DNA from: Martinezella tropici
GTDB lineage: Bacteria; Pseudomonadota; Alphaproteobacteria; Rhizobiales; Rhizobiaceae
Direction: 5' to 3'
Assembly (NCBI RefSeq): GCF_003287875.1
Contig: NZ_QMKK01000046.1
Coordinates: 124,001-188,000, forward strand
Length of the DNA: 64,000 bases
Shown here: positions 7,623-16,212 of the stretch, piece by piece
How the letters are laid out: each line of letters starts with the position of its first letter
Position numbering within the stretch: the first letter of the stretch is position 1
The notes under the pieces: generated by a model
Databases searched by the model: none
Told to the model about the DNA's origin: nothing
What the model saw: only the letters and a program-made list of their open reading frames with translations
Made by a program: the position numbers and the translations under genes

Positions 7623-8438
7623 ATGTGTCGCTGGGCAGCCTATCGTGGAGACCCCCTCTATCTGGAGGAGCTGGTGTCTTCGCCCGCCCACTCCCTGATC
7701 GAACAATCCCATTGCGCCACGCGCGCCAAGACCGCGACCAATGGTGACGGTTTCGGCATCGCCTGGTACGGCGATCGCCCGGAGCCTGGCCGCTACCGCG
7801 ATATCCTGCCGGCCTGGTCCGATTGCAATCTGAAGAGCCTGGCGCGGCAGATCCGCTCGCCGCTCTTCCTCGCCCATGTCCGCGCGGCCACCGGCGGCGG
7901 CACACGGCGCGACAATTGCCATCCCTTCGTCTTCGAGAACTGGTCATTCCAGCACAATGGCCAGATTTCCAATTTCGATCGCCTGCGCCGGCCGATGGAA
8001 GCCATGCTCGACGACCGGCTGTTCCACGCCCGCAGCGGCACAACCGATTCCGAACTCCTGTTCCTGTTGGCGATGCAATTCGGTCTTACGACGAACCCGA
8101 CGGCGGCGATCGCTCAGACCATTGGTTTCGTCGAGGGCTTGTCGCTGCATCTCACGGGCTCGGTGCTGGTGCGCTTCACGGCGGCCTTCTCCGACGGCAA
8201 GTCGCTCTATGCCATCCGCTATGCGACAGACCGCAAGGCGCCGACGCTCTATGCCTCGCTCGTCGGGTCAGGCTACTGCCTCGTATCGGAGCCGCTGAAC
8301 GACGATGTCGATGCCTGGCGCGAGATCCCCGATGGCAGCGCCGTTCTGATCGACGACACGGGCGTCCATGTCACGCCCTTCCAGCCGGAAGAGCATGCCG
8401 TCGGAGAGATCCGGACGCCGGCTGCTATCCCTGCTTGA
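7623..8438 (+). CDS. Class II glutamine amidotransferase (YafJ-like)
   Basis: A 271-residue single-domain N-terminal-nucleophile amidotransferase. Processing is unnecessary beyond removal of Met: the protein starts MCRWAAYRG, leaving Cys2 as nucleophile, which fixes the start at 7623. GDGFGIAWYG, the FLAHVRAAT strand, the CHPFVFENWSFQHNGQI motif and GTTDSELLF are typical of the GATase_4/YafJ group. It hydrolyses glutamine to release ammonia, but no acceptor domain is present, so its substrate is unknown. RIME1 copy A lies 58 bp upstream. Its 3' end overlaps the convergent coaBC gene by 14 bp. Confidence 0.9.
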   Translation: MCRWAAYRGDPLYLEELVSSPAHSLIEQSHCATRAKTATNGDGFGIAWYGDRPEPGRYRDILPAWSDCNLKSLARQIRSPLFLAHVRAATGGGTRRDNCHPFVFENWSFQHNGQISNFDRLRRPMEAMLDDRLFHARSGTTDSELLFLLAMQFGLTTNPTAAIAQTIGFVEGLSLHLTGSVLVRFTAAFSDGKSLYAIRYATDRKAPTLYASLVGSGYCLVSEPLNDDVDAWREIPDGSAVLIDDTGVHVTPFQPEEHAVGEIRTPAAIPA

Positions 8439-9636
8439 ACTGTTCCGATATCAGCGCCGCCAGCCGCATCGCGACTTCATCCTTGTCGAGATCGGGCCAC
8501 TGCTCTACGCCGCCGTGACTGACAATCTTCACGCGGTTTCGTGTACCCCCCATAATGCCTGTTGCGGGCGAGACGTCGTTGGCGACGATGAAGTCGGCGC
8601 CTTTGCGTTCGAGCTTCGCGCGGGCATTGCTCTCGACATCCTGGGTTTCGGCGGCAAAGCCGATGACGAGTTTCGGCCGCTGCGTATGGTGGCCCACGGT
8701 TTTCAATATGTCCGGATTTTCGGTGAGCGCCAGCGTTGGGATCGATTCGCCCGGATGTTTCTTGATCTTCTGGTCCGATGCGGAAGCGACGCGCCAGTCC
8801 GCGACCGCCGCCACCATCACGGCGATATCAGCCGGAAGGGCCGCAAGCACCGCGTCGCGCATCTCATCCGCCCGTTCGACATGGATCACGTTGAGACCGA
8901 CCGGATCGGGTATGGTGACCGGGCCGGAGACGAGCGTGACATCGGCGCCGAGCGCAGCAAGCGCCGCGGCGATCGCATGTCCCTGCCGTCCCGACGAGCG
9001 GTTGGCGATGTAGCGGACCGGGTCGATCGGCTCATGCGTCGGTCCCGAAGTGACGACCGCCTTCTTGCCGGCTAGCGGCTTGGCGCCGTCGTCCAGCCGA
9101 CGCTCGACGGCTGCGACGATATCGAGCGGTTCCGCCATCCGGCCAGCGCCGCTTTCGCCGCTCTCGGCCATTTCGCCGGTCATAGGGCCGATGAAGGCGA
9201 TGCCGTCGCTGCGTAGAGTTTCGACGTTGCGCCTAGTCGCGGGATGGGCCCACATCTTCGGGTTCATGGCGGGGGCTGCGAGGACTGGTCTGTCCGTGGC
9301 GAGCAATATGGTCGAGGCGAGATCATCGGCCAGCCCGTTTGCCATCTTGGCGAGCAGATCGGCAGTCGCGGGCGCGATCAGCACGAAGTCGCAGTCGCGC
9401 GCCAGCCTTATATGGCCGACATCCTGCTCATCCTGCCGCGAAAACAGATCGGTGAAGACATGGTCGGCGGCAAGCGCGCCGACGGCAAGCGGCGTGATGA
9501 ACTCCTGTGCGCCCGATGTCATAACGGGCCGCACGCTTGCGCCGCGCTCGCGCAGCCGGCGGATGAGATCGAAGCTTTTATAGGCCGCGATACCGCCGGA
9601 GATGATGAGGAGGATGCGCTTTCCTGCGAGAACCAT
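8425..9636 (-). CDS. coaBC: Bifunctional phosphopantothenoylcysteine decarboxylase / phosphopantothenate-cysteine ligase CoaBC (Dfp)
   Basis: A 403-residue two-domain enzyme catalysing two consecutive steps of coenzyme A synthesis. Residues 1-180 form the FMN-dependent decarboxylase (ILLIISGGIAAYKSFDLIRR; APAMNPKMWAHPAT, with the substrate-clamp PXMNXXMW motif). The C-terminal half is the CTP-dependent ligase (VVTSGPTHEPIDPVRYIANR, SSGRQGHAIA). Length is typical. It stands alone on the minus strand between a convergent amidotransferase gene and a divergent secreted protein. Housekeeping and probably essential. Confidence 0.95.
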   Translation of the reverse strand: MVLAGKRILLIISGGIAAYKSFDLIRRLRERGASVRPVMTSGAQEFITPLAVGALAADHVFTDLFSRQDEQDVGHIRLARDCDFVLIAPATADLLAKMANGLADDLASTILLATDRPVLAAPAMNPKMWAHPATRRNVETLRSDGIAFIGPMTGEMAESGESGAGRMAEPLDIVAAVERRLDDGAKPLAGKKAVVTSGPTHEPIDPVRYIANRSSGRQGHAIAAALAALGADVTLVSGPVTIPDPVGLNVIHVERADEMRDAVLAALPADIAVMVAAVADWRVASASDQKIKKHPGESIPTLALTENPDILKTVGHHTQRPKLVIGFAAETQDVESNARAKLERKGADFIVANDVSPATGIMGGTRNRVKIVSHGGVEQWPDLDKDEVAMRLAALISEQFKQG

Positions 9637-9841
9637 GCCTGAACCCGTCGCCTGTTCTTTTGTTCACAAGCCTAAGCCTTTGGCGTGTCATAGGCAATCG
9701 CGGCATTGCCTTATGATGGTTGTGGGCCATGCTCGCCTCCATTTTCAGCGTGTAATCACGTGGGTCTCACATCCTTGTCATTTGCAGGCCTCCTCTGTCC
9801 CGAACAACATTGAACGCATTAACGATCGAAGGAGCAACGTC

Positions 9842-10297
9842 TTGAAACTGATGAAAGTCGCTGTCATCGCCCTGCCAATCATGGCTGCCGCCATGCCGGC
9901 CTTTGCCGAGCGTGCCTATTCGCCACAGGAGCAGAAGAACAAGGAAATCGTTCTGGATTTCTATCAGAAGGCGCTGAACGACAAGGATTTCGACGCGGCT
10001 TCCAAATATCTCGGCAAGTACATCCAGCATAATCCTCTTGCCGCCGATGGTCCCGAGGGCCTGCGCGGTTTCCTGGATTACCTGAAGAAAAACTATCCGC
10101 AGTCGAAGAGCGAGATCAAGCGGGTGATGGTCGATGGCGATTATGTGATCTTGCGCGTCCACGCCATTCGCCAGCCGGGCGATCGCGGCAGCGCCATCGT
10201 CGATATCTTCCGCGTCGAGGACAACAAGATCCAGGAACATTGGGATTCGGTGCAGCCGATCCCCGAGACCTCGAAGAATAGCAATACGATGTTCTGA
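9842..10297 (+). CDS. Secreted SnoaL-like / NTF2-fold protein
   Basis: A 151-residue protein of the nuclear-transport-factor-2 superfamily (SnoaL-like polyketide cyclase subgroup). It has a signal peptide (LMKVAVIALPIMAAAMPAFA, cut before ERAYS) and a mature domain with the usual opening helix (KEIVLDFYQKALNDKDFDAA), YIQHNP, and the closing VDIFRVEDNKIQEHWD strand. The start is taken as TTG at 9842 because AAGGAG lies 7 nt upstream; ATG at 9851 is the alternative. Predicted periplasmic. Its substrate is unknown: the fold hosts both enzymes and binding proteins. Confidence 0.85.
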   Translation: MKLMKVAVIALPIMAAAMPAFAERAYSPQEQKNKEIVLDFYQKALNDKDFDAASKYLGKYIQHNPLAADGPEGLRGFLDYLKKNYPQSKSEIKRVMVDGDYVILRVHAIRQPGDRGSAIVDIFRVEDNKIQEHWDSVQPIPETSKNSNTMF

Positions 10298-10314
10298 GTT
10301 CAAAACATTCGAGC

Positions 10315-10356
10315 GACATGATCCCGCAACCATTTCATATGCTGCGGGATCATGTC
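10315..10356. terminator. Strong hairpin between convergent genes, probable bidirectional terminator
   Basis: GACATGATCCCGCA and TGCGGGATCATGTC form a perfect 14-bp stem around a 14-nt loop, 18 bp after the stop of the NTF2-like gene and upstream of the convergent SDR stop. No clear T-run follows on either strand, so termination may be inefficient or Rho-aided. Confidence 0.5.
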
Positions 10357-10404
10357 CGCGTTCCGAAGTTGCCGGCGTGATAATTGCGTCGGCAAACCAC
10401 TCGG

Positions 10405-11169
10405 TCAGGTACGCGTGATCGACAGGCCGCCGTCGACGAGCGAAGCGGTGCCGCTGACGAAGCTTGCGTCATCGGAGGCGAGATAAAGGACCGAGCGAGC
10501 GATCTCTTCCGGGCCGGCGACGCGCTTCAGCGCATGCAGATTGGTTATGAAAGCCTGCTTTTCGGCCGTATCGTTCATGTCGCGATACATATCGGTATCG
10601 ACCGCACCCGGCAGGACGGCATTGACGCGCACATTCTGCGGGCCGAATTCCGCAGCCAGCGTTTGCGTCAGGCCGATCAGGCCGGATTTGCTGGCGGCAT
10701 AGGCGGCGACGCCCGGGAAGCTGACGGTATGGCCGACAAAGGTCGATGTGAAAATCACGGAACCACCGCCGTGCTTGATCATTTCGCCGATCTGGTGCTT
10801 GGCGGCCAGGAAGGACGCGGTGAGGTTGATCGCCAGCGCTTCGGAAAAGCCTGCCTCCGAAACTTCGGTGCTGGGGCCGGCCTCGCCGATTGTGCCGGCA
10901 TTGTTGAAGGCAATATCAAGCTTGCCGTAACGCTCGACTGCAAGGGCGACCAGAGCTTTGTGATAGTCTTCCGAGCGCACATCGCCGGCCAATACGGCTG
11001 CTTCACCGCCGGCTGCTTTGATCTCTGCGGCCAAGCTTTCCAGCTCTGCAACACGGCGAGCGCCGACGATGACCTTGGCGCCTTCGGCGGCGAAGAGCTT
11101 CGCCGTCGCGCGGCCGATACCGGAGCTGGCGCCGGTGACGATTGCGACTTTTCTATTCAAGCGGTTCAT
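10405..11169 (-). CDS. Short-chain dehydrogenase/reductase (SDR) family oxidoreductase
   Basis: A 254-residue classical SDR. The NAD(P)-binding TGASSGIG motif is at about 12-19, NNAG in the middle, the catalytic YAASK sequence at about 155, and the C-terminus ends in the usual SGTASLVDGG. The start at 11169 is set by AGGAGA 6 nt upstream. It is divergent from a LysR gene with a shared 119-bp spacer, so it is probably that regulator's target. The substrate cannot be predicted; an aldehyde, ketone or sugar is possible. Confidence 0.88.
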   Translation of the reverse strand: MNRLNRKVAIVTGASSGIGRATAKLFAAEGAKVIVGARRVAELESLAAEIKAAGGEAAVLAGDVRSEDYHKALVALAVERYGKLDIAFNNAGTIGEAGPSTEVSEAGFSEALAINLTASFLAAKHQIGEMIKHGGGSVIFTSTFVGHTVSFPGVAAYAASKSGLIGLTQTLAAEFGPQNVRVNAVLPGAVDTDMYRDMNDTAEKQAFITNLHALKRVAGPEEIARSVLYLASDDASFVSGTASLVDGGLSITRT

Positions 11170-11231
11170 TGTTCCATCTCCTGTGTGAGAATGTGTCTTT
11201 CGGTTTGTCCGATACGAGGAAGATGGCCTTT

Positions 11232-11245
11232 TCCGATCGTTCGGA
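11232..11245. promoter_or_regulatory. Candidate LysR operator between SDR and LysR genes
   Basis: TCCGA-TCGT-TCGGA, an inverted repeat with T and A at its ends, lies in the divergent spacer. A related half-site (TTCCGAACGA) overlaps the LysR start region at 11279-11288. It is consistent with a LysR recognition and activation site pair, by inspection only. Confidence 0.4.
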
Positions 11246-11288
11246 TTAGTCTTCAAAAAGAGGAATTCGAATTCGGAGTTTCCGAACG

Positions 11289-12200
11289 ATGCTGAAGATC
11301 GATGGGATCGCGACATTCGTGACTGTAGCCGAGGCCGGCTCGATCAGCGAGGCGGCGCGACGCCTGCGCCTGTCGAAATCAGTCGTCAGCGAGCGCCTGT
11401 CGGAAATGGAGAAAGCATTGGGGGCAACCCTGCTTCATCGCACGACCCGCAAGCTGACCCTGACGGAGGATGGCGCCGCTTTCCTGCAGCGCGCCATCCG
11501 CATCGCGCAGGAGGTTCGCGATGCGGCGGCCGATCTTGCCGAGCGGCGCGGCACGCTGATGGGACCGCTGCGCATCGCCGCTCCCGTCACCTTCGGCCGC
11601 CTGCATCTGGGGCCGGCCCTCTATCCGTTTCTCGCCGATCATCCGGAGATCGAGCTGACGCTTGATCTCGACGATCGTCGGGTCGATGCCGCTTCGGATG
11701 GCTATGATGCAATCATACGCCATGGCCTGATCGCCGACTCGCGCCTCGTCGCATGGAAGCTCGCCCGCAGCCGCCGCCTTCTCGTGGCCTCGCCGGATTA
11801 TCTGAGCCGTCACGGCAAGCCCGCTTCCCTCTCCGATCTTGAGGATCACCGCGGGATTTTCTACACGAATCGCGGCGTCGCGGACTGGCGTTTCGAGCGA
11901 CCAGACGGCGCTGTGGTCATCCGTGCGAAGCTGGCACTGGGCGTCAACAATGGCGATGTCCTCCACGATGCAGCGATTGCCGGGCTCGGCATTGCCCTGC
12001 TGCCGGCCTTCATTGCCGGACCTTCGGTGCGGGAGCGGCGCCTCGTCGAGATCGATGTCGGCTACCGTCCGGAACCGGAATTCATCTTCATGGCCCATCC
12101 GGAAGGCCGCAATCCCTCGGCCAAGCTTCGTGCGCTGGCCGATCACCTGAAGAAGGCCTTCGGCGATCCGCCTTATTGGGAGCGGGAGCAATTCCAGTAA
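11289..12200 (+). CDS. LysR-family transcriptional regulator
   Basis: A 303-residue regulator: N-terminal helix-turn-helix (IDGIATFVTVAEAGSISEAA, LSKSVVSERLSEMEK) and a periplasmic-binding-like effector domain of the CrgA/PecT group. Divergent from the SDR oxidoreductase gene, which it probably controls. The start ATG follows the half-operator directly. Convergent with the next LysR gene, with a short repeat-like sequence between them. Confidence 0.9.
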   Translation: MLKIDGIATFVTVAEAGSISEAARRLRLSKSVVSERLSEMEKALGATLLHRTTRKLTLTEDGAAFLQRAIRIAQEVRDAAADLAERRGTLMGPLRIAAPVTFGRLHLGPALYPFLADHPEIELTLDLDDRRVDAASDGYDAIIRHGLIADSRLVAWKLARSRRLLVASPDYLSRHGKPASLSDLEDHRGIFYTNRGVADWRFERPDGAVVIRAKLALGVNNGDVLHDAAIAGLGIALLPAFIAGPSVRERRLVEIDVGYRPEPEFIFMAHPEGRNPSAKLRALADHLKKAFGDPPYWEREQFQ

Positions 12201-12206
12201 AAGTAT

Positions 12207-12241
12207 GAAGCGGTTTTGTGTCCGGAACTGCGTGAAAACAA
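12207..12241. repeat. Possible fragment of a rhizobial palindromic repeat
   Basis: AGCGGTTTT and GTGAAAACA surround CCGGAACTGCG between two convergent LysR genes. The parts resemble those of the better-formed palindrome at 17609-17649 (AAAACTGCG / AGCGGTTTT). Recognised by similarity within the window and to common rhizobial intergenic palindromes; weak. Confidence 0.3.
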
Positions 12242-12245
12242 ATAA

Positions 12246-13121
12246 TTACGCAATCAGGCACATGAGGTTGGCGATGACGGGCGATCGCTGCGCCTTGAGG
12301 CTGGCAAGGCCGAGCCGCGCCACGACGGGCGGTCCATCGATTTGCCGATAGGCGACGCCGTCGAGCTTGATCTGTGCGATCGAAGCCGGAACGATGGAAA
12401 CGCCCAAGTTTGCGGCGACGAGATTGACGACAGATGGGATCTGCGGCGCTTCCTGCGTCACCACGAGGTCGAAGCCGGCTTGGCGGCAAGCAGCGACGAT
12501 ATCGTCATAGAGGCTGAGCCCCACCATGCGCGGGAAGAGAATGAAGGGCTCGCCCGCGAGCGCCGCAATCGGCACGCGTTCCTTTTTCGCCAGCAGATGA
12601 TGGGCCGGCAGCGCGATCAGCATCGGTTCGTCGGCAAAGCGTTTCAGGCGTACGTCTCTGGGGTCTTCAAGGCCTGGCCGAATGAAGGCCGCGTCGATCT
12701 CACCGCGCATCAGCCGCTCCATCAGCGCATTGGTATTCATCTCTGTGAGCGATATCAGCACTTCCGGCCAGTGCCGCCGAAACTCGCGAATGGTCGATGT
12801 GACGATTGTGTTGAAGGCGGAAGAGGCAGTGAAGCCGAGCGACAGGCGGCCGATCTCGCCGCGATTGGCGCGCTGGGCGGCAAGCTTCGCCTTTTCTGCC
12901 GCATCGACCGCCATTTTCGCTTCCGCGAGAAAGGCCTCGCCCGCCGCCGTCAGTTCTGCGCCATGCGGTACGCGGTGGAACAGTTGTGCGCCCACCTCGT
13001 TTTCCAGGTCCCGGATCTGCTGGCTGAGCGGTGGCTGGCCGATGCCGAGACTGGCCGCTGCGCGGGTGAAGTTTCCCGCTTCCGCCAGCGCTAGAAAATA
13101 GCGGATATGACGCAGCTCCAT
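12246..13121 (-). CDS. LysR-family transcriptional regulator, BenM/CatR/CbbR-like
   Basis: A 291-residue regulator beginning MELRHIRYFLALAEAGNFTR, the hallmark opening of the BenM/CatM-type subgroup, followed by LGIGQPPLSQQIRDLE and a two-lobed effector domain. The start at 13121 is supported by GGAGA 6 nt upstream; a TTG 12 nt further up is in frame but less likely. It is divergent from an MFS exporter gene with a 98-bp spacer, suggesting control of that transporter. Confidence 0.88.
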   Translation of the reverse strand: MELRHIRYFLALAEAGNFTRAAASLGIGQPPLSQQIRDLENEVGAQLFHRVPHGAELTAAGEAFLAEAKMAVDAAEKAKLAAQRANRGEIGRLSLGFTASSAFNTIVTSTIREFRRHWPEVLISLTEMNTNALMERLMRGEIDAAFIRPGLEDPRDVRLKRFADEPMLIALPAHHLLAKKERVPIAALAGEPFILFPRMVGLSLYDDIVAACRQAGFDLVVTQEAPQIPSVVNLVAANLGVSIVPASIAQIKLDGVAYRQIDGPPVVARLGLASLKAQRSPVIANLMCLIA

Positions 13122-13219
13122 CGCTATCTCCAAAAGCTATTAAGATTGCCTGTTCCATATATTGGACTAATGGAGTGGGTCTGGCTAGATTCCAGGGCAA
13201 GAAAGGTCAGGTGCCACCG

Positions 13220-14503
13220 ATGTTTCGCGCCGTAAGTCAGCAGCAAACCACTGCGTCCGAAGTTCCTTCCCGCCCCGAATTGACGCTCGTCAGGAACGAG
13301 CCGCCAACCGAGACCCGCCAGTTTCTGACGCGCGGCACGCCTGCCTTCCGCCGCGCGACCATTGGGCTGTTTCTCTCCGGTTTCGCCACTTTCTCGCTGC
13401 TCTATTGCGTCCAGCCGCTGATGCCGATCTTCGCCGAAGATTTCGGCGTCACGCCGGCAGCAAGCTCGTTATCGCTCTCGCTTTCCACAGGCTTCCTGGC
13501 CTTCGCGATCTTTGGCGCCGCTGCCGTTTCCGAAAGCCTCGGCCGCCGCAGCCTGATGTTCATTTCGCTGCTCGGCGCGGCCATCTGTACGATCGTCTGC
13601 GCGGTGTCGCCGAGCTGGCATATGCTGCTTGCCGTTCGTGCGCTCGAGGGCTTTCTGCTGGGCGGCGTGCCGGCTGTCGCCATGACCTATCTGGCTGAGG
13701 AAATCGAACCGCGCGGCCTCGGCGGCGCCATGGGCCTCTATATCGCCGGCAATGCCTTTGGCGGCATGGCCGGGCGCGTGGTGACCGGTACGATCGCCGA
13801 ATATCTGAGTTGGCGGCCGGCGCTGGCAACGGTCGGCATTCTCGGCCTGATCGCTGCTATCGGCTTCCTCTATCTCCTGCCGCCGTCGCGCAATTTCACC
13901 CCGCGCAAGGGCTTCGATGTGGCCTTCCACCTGAAGGCTTGGAGCGGTCACTTCGGCAATGCGGCGCTGCCGCTGCTCTTTGCCATCGGTTTTCTCGTCA
14001 TGGGCTCCTTCGTCACAGTCTATAACTATGCCGGCTTTCGTTTGGTCGCTGACCCGTATGATCTCAGTCAGACCGAATTGGGCCTGATCTTCACCGCCTA
14101 TCTCTTCGGCATCGGCGCCTCCTGGGCGGCTGGTCTGCTCGGCGATCGCATCGGCCATTTCGTCGTGCTGCCGGTGGGCGTGCTGATCGCCGCGCTCGGG
14201 GCGGCGGTGACGCTTTCCAGCTCCTTGCCACTGATCATTCTCGGCATCGTTCTGGTGACGATCGGTTTCTTCATGACGCATTCCGTTGCCAGCGCGCTGG
14301 TGGGGCGGCTCGCCCATGGCTTCAAGGGGCACGCCTCCTCGCTCTACCTGCTCGCCTATTATCTCGGCTCCAGCATAGCGGGCTCGGTCGGCGGCTATTT
14401 CTGGCTTGCCGATGGTTGGAATGCCGTGGTTGCCTTTATCCTCGTCATGCTGGCACTCTGTCTCGTCAGCGCTTTTGCCGTTGCCAGGCTGGCGCGTGGT
14501 TGA
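13220..14503 (+). CDS. MFS transporter, YnfM-like (12 membrane helices)
   Basis: A 427-residue major facilitator with about 12 hydrophobic segments. The first is IGLFLSGFATFSLLYCVQPL and the loop 2-3 carries SESLGRRSLM, the MFS motif A equivalent. It is similar in layout to E. coli YnfM, an exporter-type member whose substrate is uncertain. The N-terminal 40 residues are polar and extend ahead of helix 1. The start at 13220 has AGGTCAGGTG upstream; a GTG at 13175 is in frame. The divergent BenM-like LysR gene is the likely regulator and the VOC gene follows 14 bp downstream, probably in one operon. Confidence 0.9.
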   Translation: MFRAVSQQQTTASEVPSRPELTLVRNEPPTETRQFLTRGTPAFRRATIGLFLSGFATFSLLYCVQPLMPIFAEDFGVTPAASSLSLSLSTGFLAFAIFGAAAVSESLGRRSLMFISLLGAAICTIVCAVSPSWHMLLAVRALEGFLLGGVPAVAMTYLAEEIEPRGLGGAMGLYIAGNAFGGMAGRVVTGTIAEYLSWRPALATVGILGLIAAIGFLYLLPPSRNFTPRKGFDVAFHLKAWSGHFGNAALPLLFAIGFLVMGSFVTVYNYAGFRLVADPYDLSQTELGLIFTAYLFGIGASWAAGLLGDRIGHFVVLPVGVLIAALGAAVTLSSSLPLIILGIVLVTIGFFMTHSVASALVGRLAHGFKGHASSLYLLAYYLGSSIAGSVGGYFWLADGWNAVVAFILVMLALCLVSAFAVARLARG

Positions 14504-14517
14504 GTCAGGAGGCCGCC

Positions 14518-14904
14518 ATGATCCGCATCGACCATCTCGATCATCTGGTGCTGACGGTCGCGAGCATTGAGGAGAGCTGCGATTTCTACACCCGGGTTCT
14601 CGGCATGGGCATAGAAATCTTTGGAGAGGGCCGCAAGGCCCTGACCTTCGGTAACCAGAAGATCAATCTGCATCGCGCCGGACATGAATTCGAGCCCAAG
14701 GCCGAACGGCCGACACCGGGCTCGGCCGATCTTTGCTTCATCAGCACAACGCCTCTGGGTGATGTCATCGCTCACTTGCAAGCTGAAGGCGTTGCGATTG
14801 AGGAAGGCCCGGTGCGCCGAACCGGCGCGACCGGCCCCATTCTCTCGGTCTATTTCCGCGATCCGGACCAGAACCTGATCGAAGTGTCCAATATCATTTC
14901 CTGA
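14518..14904 (+). CDS. VOC-superfamily (glyoxalase/bleomycin-resistance-like) protein
   Basis: A 128-residue vicinal-oxygen-chelate protein with two beta-alpha-beta-beta-beta modules: IDHLDHLVLTVASIEESCDF with the first metal ligand His, and YFRDPDQNLIEVSN with the last Glu ligand. It is similar to small lactoylglutathione-lyase-like proteins; the actual substrate is unknown. AGGAGG 6 nt upstream fixes the ATG. It lies 14 bp after the MFS gene on the same strand, suggesting a shared role in handling one toxic compound. Confidence 0.88.
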   Translation: MIRIDHLDHLVLTVASIEESCDFYTRVLGMGIEIFGEGRKALTFGNQKINLHRAGHEFEPKAERPTPGSADLCFISTTPLGDVIAHLQAEGVAIEEGPVRRTGATGPILSVYFRDPDQNLIEVSNIIS

Positions 14905-14954
14905 GATTGCGCGGCGGTCGGCGCTTCTTGACACAGCTCGTTGCAGCCTATAGT

Positions 14955-14984
14955 AAACCAGTAAGTTAATTAACTTTTTGGTTT
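14955..14984. promoter_or_regulatory. 30-bp palindromic operator overlapping the arsR promoter
   Basis: AAACCA, 2 nt, AAGTTAATTAACTT, 2 nt, TGGTTT share one dyad centre at 14969.5. Apart from the two spacer pairs the whole is a perfect palindrome, ending 10 bp before the ArsR start codon. Its position and symmetry fit autoregulation by the ArsR dimer. Confidence 0.65.
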
Positions 14985-14994
14985 AATAAGTCCT

Positions 14995-15336
14995 ATGGAT
15001 GTATTGAGCATGACCCTCTCGGCCCTTGCCGATCCGACCCGCCGGGCAATCCTGGCGCGGCTGGCTGCCGGTGAGGCATCCGTCTCCGAGCTGGCCGAAC
15101 CCTTCGACATGTCGCTGGTCGCCGTCTCCAAGCATTTGAAGGTGCTGGAGAAAGCCGGCCTGATTTCGAAGGGCAGGGAGGCGCAGTGGCGCCCCTGCCG
15201 GCTGGAGCCCAAGCCGCTCCGGCAGGTGGACGACTGGCTGGAGAGCTACCGACTATTCTGGAGCGACAATCTCGATCGCCTGGAAGCCTATGCGGCACTA
15301 TTGCAAAAGGGAGAAAAGAATGACCCCAGCAACTGA
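14995..15336 (+). CDS. ArsR-family winged-helix repressor
   Basis: A 113-residue regulator of the SdpR/ArsR group. The DNA-reading helices are EASVSELAEPFDMSLVAVSK and HLKVLEKAGLI; the usual metal-binding ELCVC motif is absent, so it is probably not a metal sensor. It overlaps the SRPBCC gene by 17 bp, the standard ArsR-SRPBCC pairing in which the two control and act on an unknown small molecule. A long palindrome overlaps its promoter. Confidence 0.92.
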   Translation: MDVLSMTLSALADPTRRAILARLAAGEASVSELAEPFDMSLVAVSKHLKVLEKAGLISKGREAQWRPCRLEPKPLRQVDDWLESYRLFWSDNLDRLEAYAALLQKGEKNDPSN

Positions 15337-15802
15337 GGGCGGCAGCATACGCTCACCGCGCGAGATCGTGCTGACCCGCGAAATCGCCGCGCCGCGCGCT
15401 CTGCTGTTTCGTCTCTGGACGGAGCCGGAGCATATGGTGCGCTGGTGGGCGCCCCAGAACATGACCGCGCCATCCGTCTCTGTCGATTTGCGGGAAGGCG
15501 GTGCCTGGCGCCACTGCATTCTGACACCGGAGGGCAAGGAATATTGGAGCCATGGCCGCTATCTGGAGATCGTCCCACCCGAGCGCCTCGTCTTCACCTT
15601 CGCCTGGGAAAACCAGGAGGGGAGGCCCGAACATCCGATGCAGGTGACCGTCGAATTTCACGAGCGTGGCGAGAAGACGTACCTCGTCTTCCGCAAGGTC
15701 GAGCTACCCGACGACACCGAGCTGAAGCTGCAAACCGGCGGCTGGGAACAGGCGCTCGACAAATATGTCGCTTACGCAGAAGCCACCTCAAGGGAAGGAT
15801 GA
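15320..15802 (+). CDS. SRPBCC (AHSA1/START-like) domain protein
   Basis: A 160-residue START-fold protein of the AHSA1 subgroup: VLTREIAAPRALLFRLWTEP opens the fold, WWAPQNM follows, and the long C-terminal helix ends EQALDKYVAYAEA. Such proteins bind hydrophobic ligands in a deep cavity. The start at 15320 has GGGAGAA upstream and lies inside the end of the arsR gene, indicating translational coupling. Co-transcribed with arsR and the GFA gene. Confidence 0.9.
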   Translation: MTPATEGGSIRSPREIVLTREIAAPRALLFRLWTEPEHMVRWWAPQNMTAPSVSVDLREGGAWRHCILTPEGKEYWSHGRYLEIVPPERLVFTFAWENQEGRPEHPMQVTVEFHERGEKTYLVFRKVELPDDTELKLQTGGWEQALDKYVAYAEATSREG

Positions 15803-15807
15803 GAGTG

Positions 15808-16212
15808 ATGAAGAAGACCTATCAGGGAAGCTGCCATTGCGGCGCCGTCGCTTACGAAGCCGATCTCGATCTGCAGGGCGGCACCTTCAAATGCAACTGC
15901 TCGATCTGCAAGAAGAAGCGCAATTGGTTGGCTGTCGCCACACCCGCCGATTTCCGCCTGACCTCGGGCGAGGATAGCATTGGCGAATATCAGTTCGGCC
16001 GGCGCATCCTGCATCACCTCTTCTGCAAAAATTGCGGCATCAGTTCCTTCAACTGGGGTGAAAACCCGGCACTCGGCGGCAAGTTCTATGCGATCAGCAT
16101 CAGCTGCCTGGACGATGCCACCGACGAGGAACTCGCCTCGCTTCCCGTCGGCTATTTCGATGGCCGCGACGACCGCTTCGATCGTGCACCGGAAGAAACG
16201 CGTTATCTTTAG
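15808..16212 (+). CDS. GFA/CENP-V-type zinc-binding protein
   Basis: A 134-residue protein with the cysteine pattern of the GFA (glutathione-dependent formaldehyde-activating) family: GSCHCGAV, KCNCSICKKK and LFCKNCG, which bind two zinc ions in the beta-tent fold. Most members are not formaldehyde-activating enzymes, so function is open. Start 15808 is chosen with GGAAGG 8 nt upstream; ATG at 15799, overlapping the previous stop, is the alternative. Third gene of the arsR cassette. Its end overlaps the convergent vapC by 4 bp. Confidence 0.88.
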   Translation: MKKTYQGSCHCGAVAYEADLDLQGGTFKCNCSICKKKRNWLAVATPADFRLTSGEDSIGEYQFGRRILHHLFCKNCGISSFNWGENPALGGKFYAISISCLDDATDEELASLPVGYFDGRDDRFDRAPEETRYL

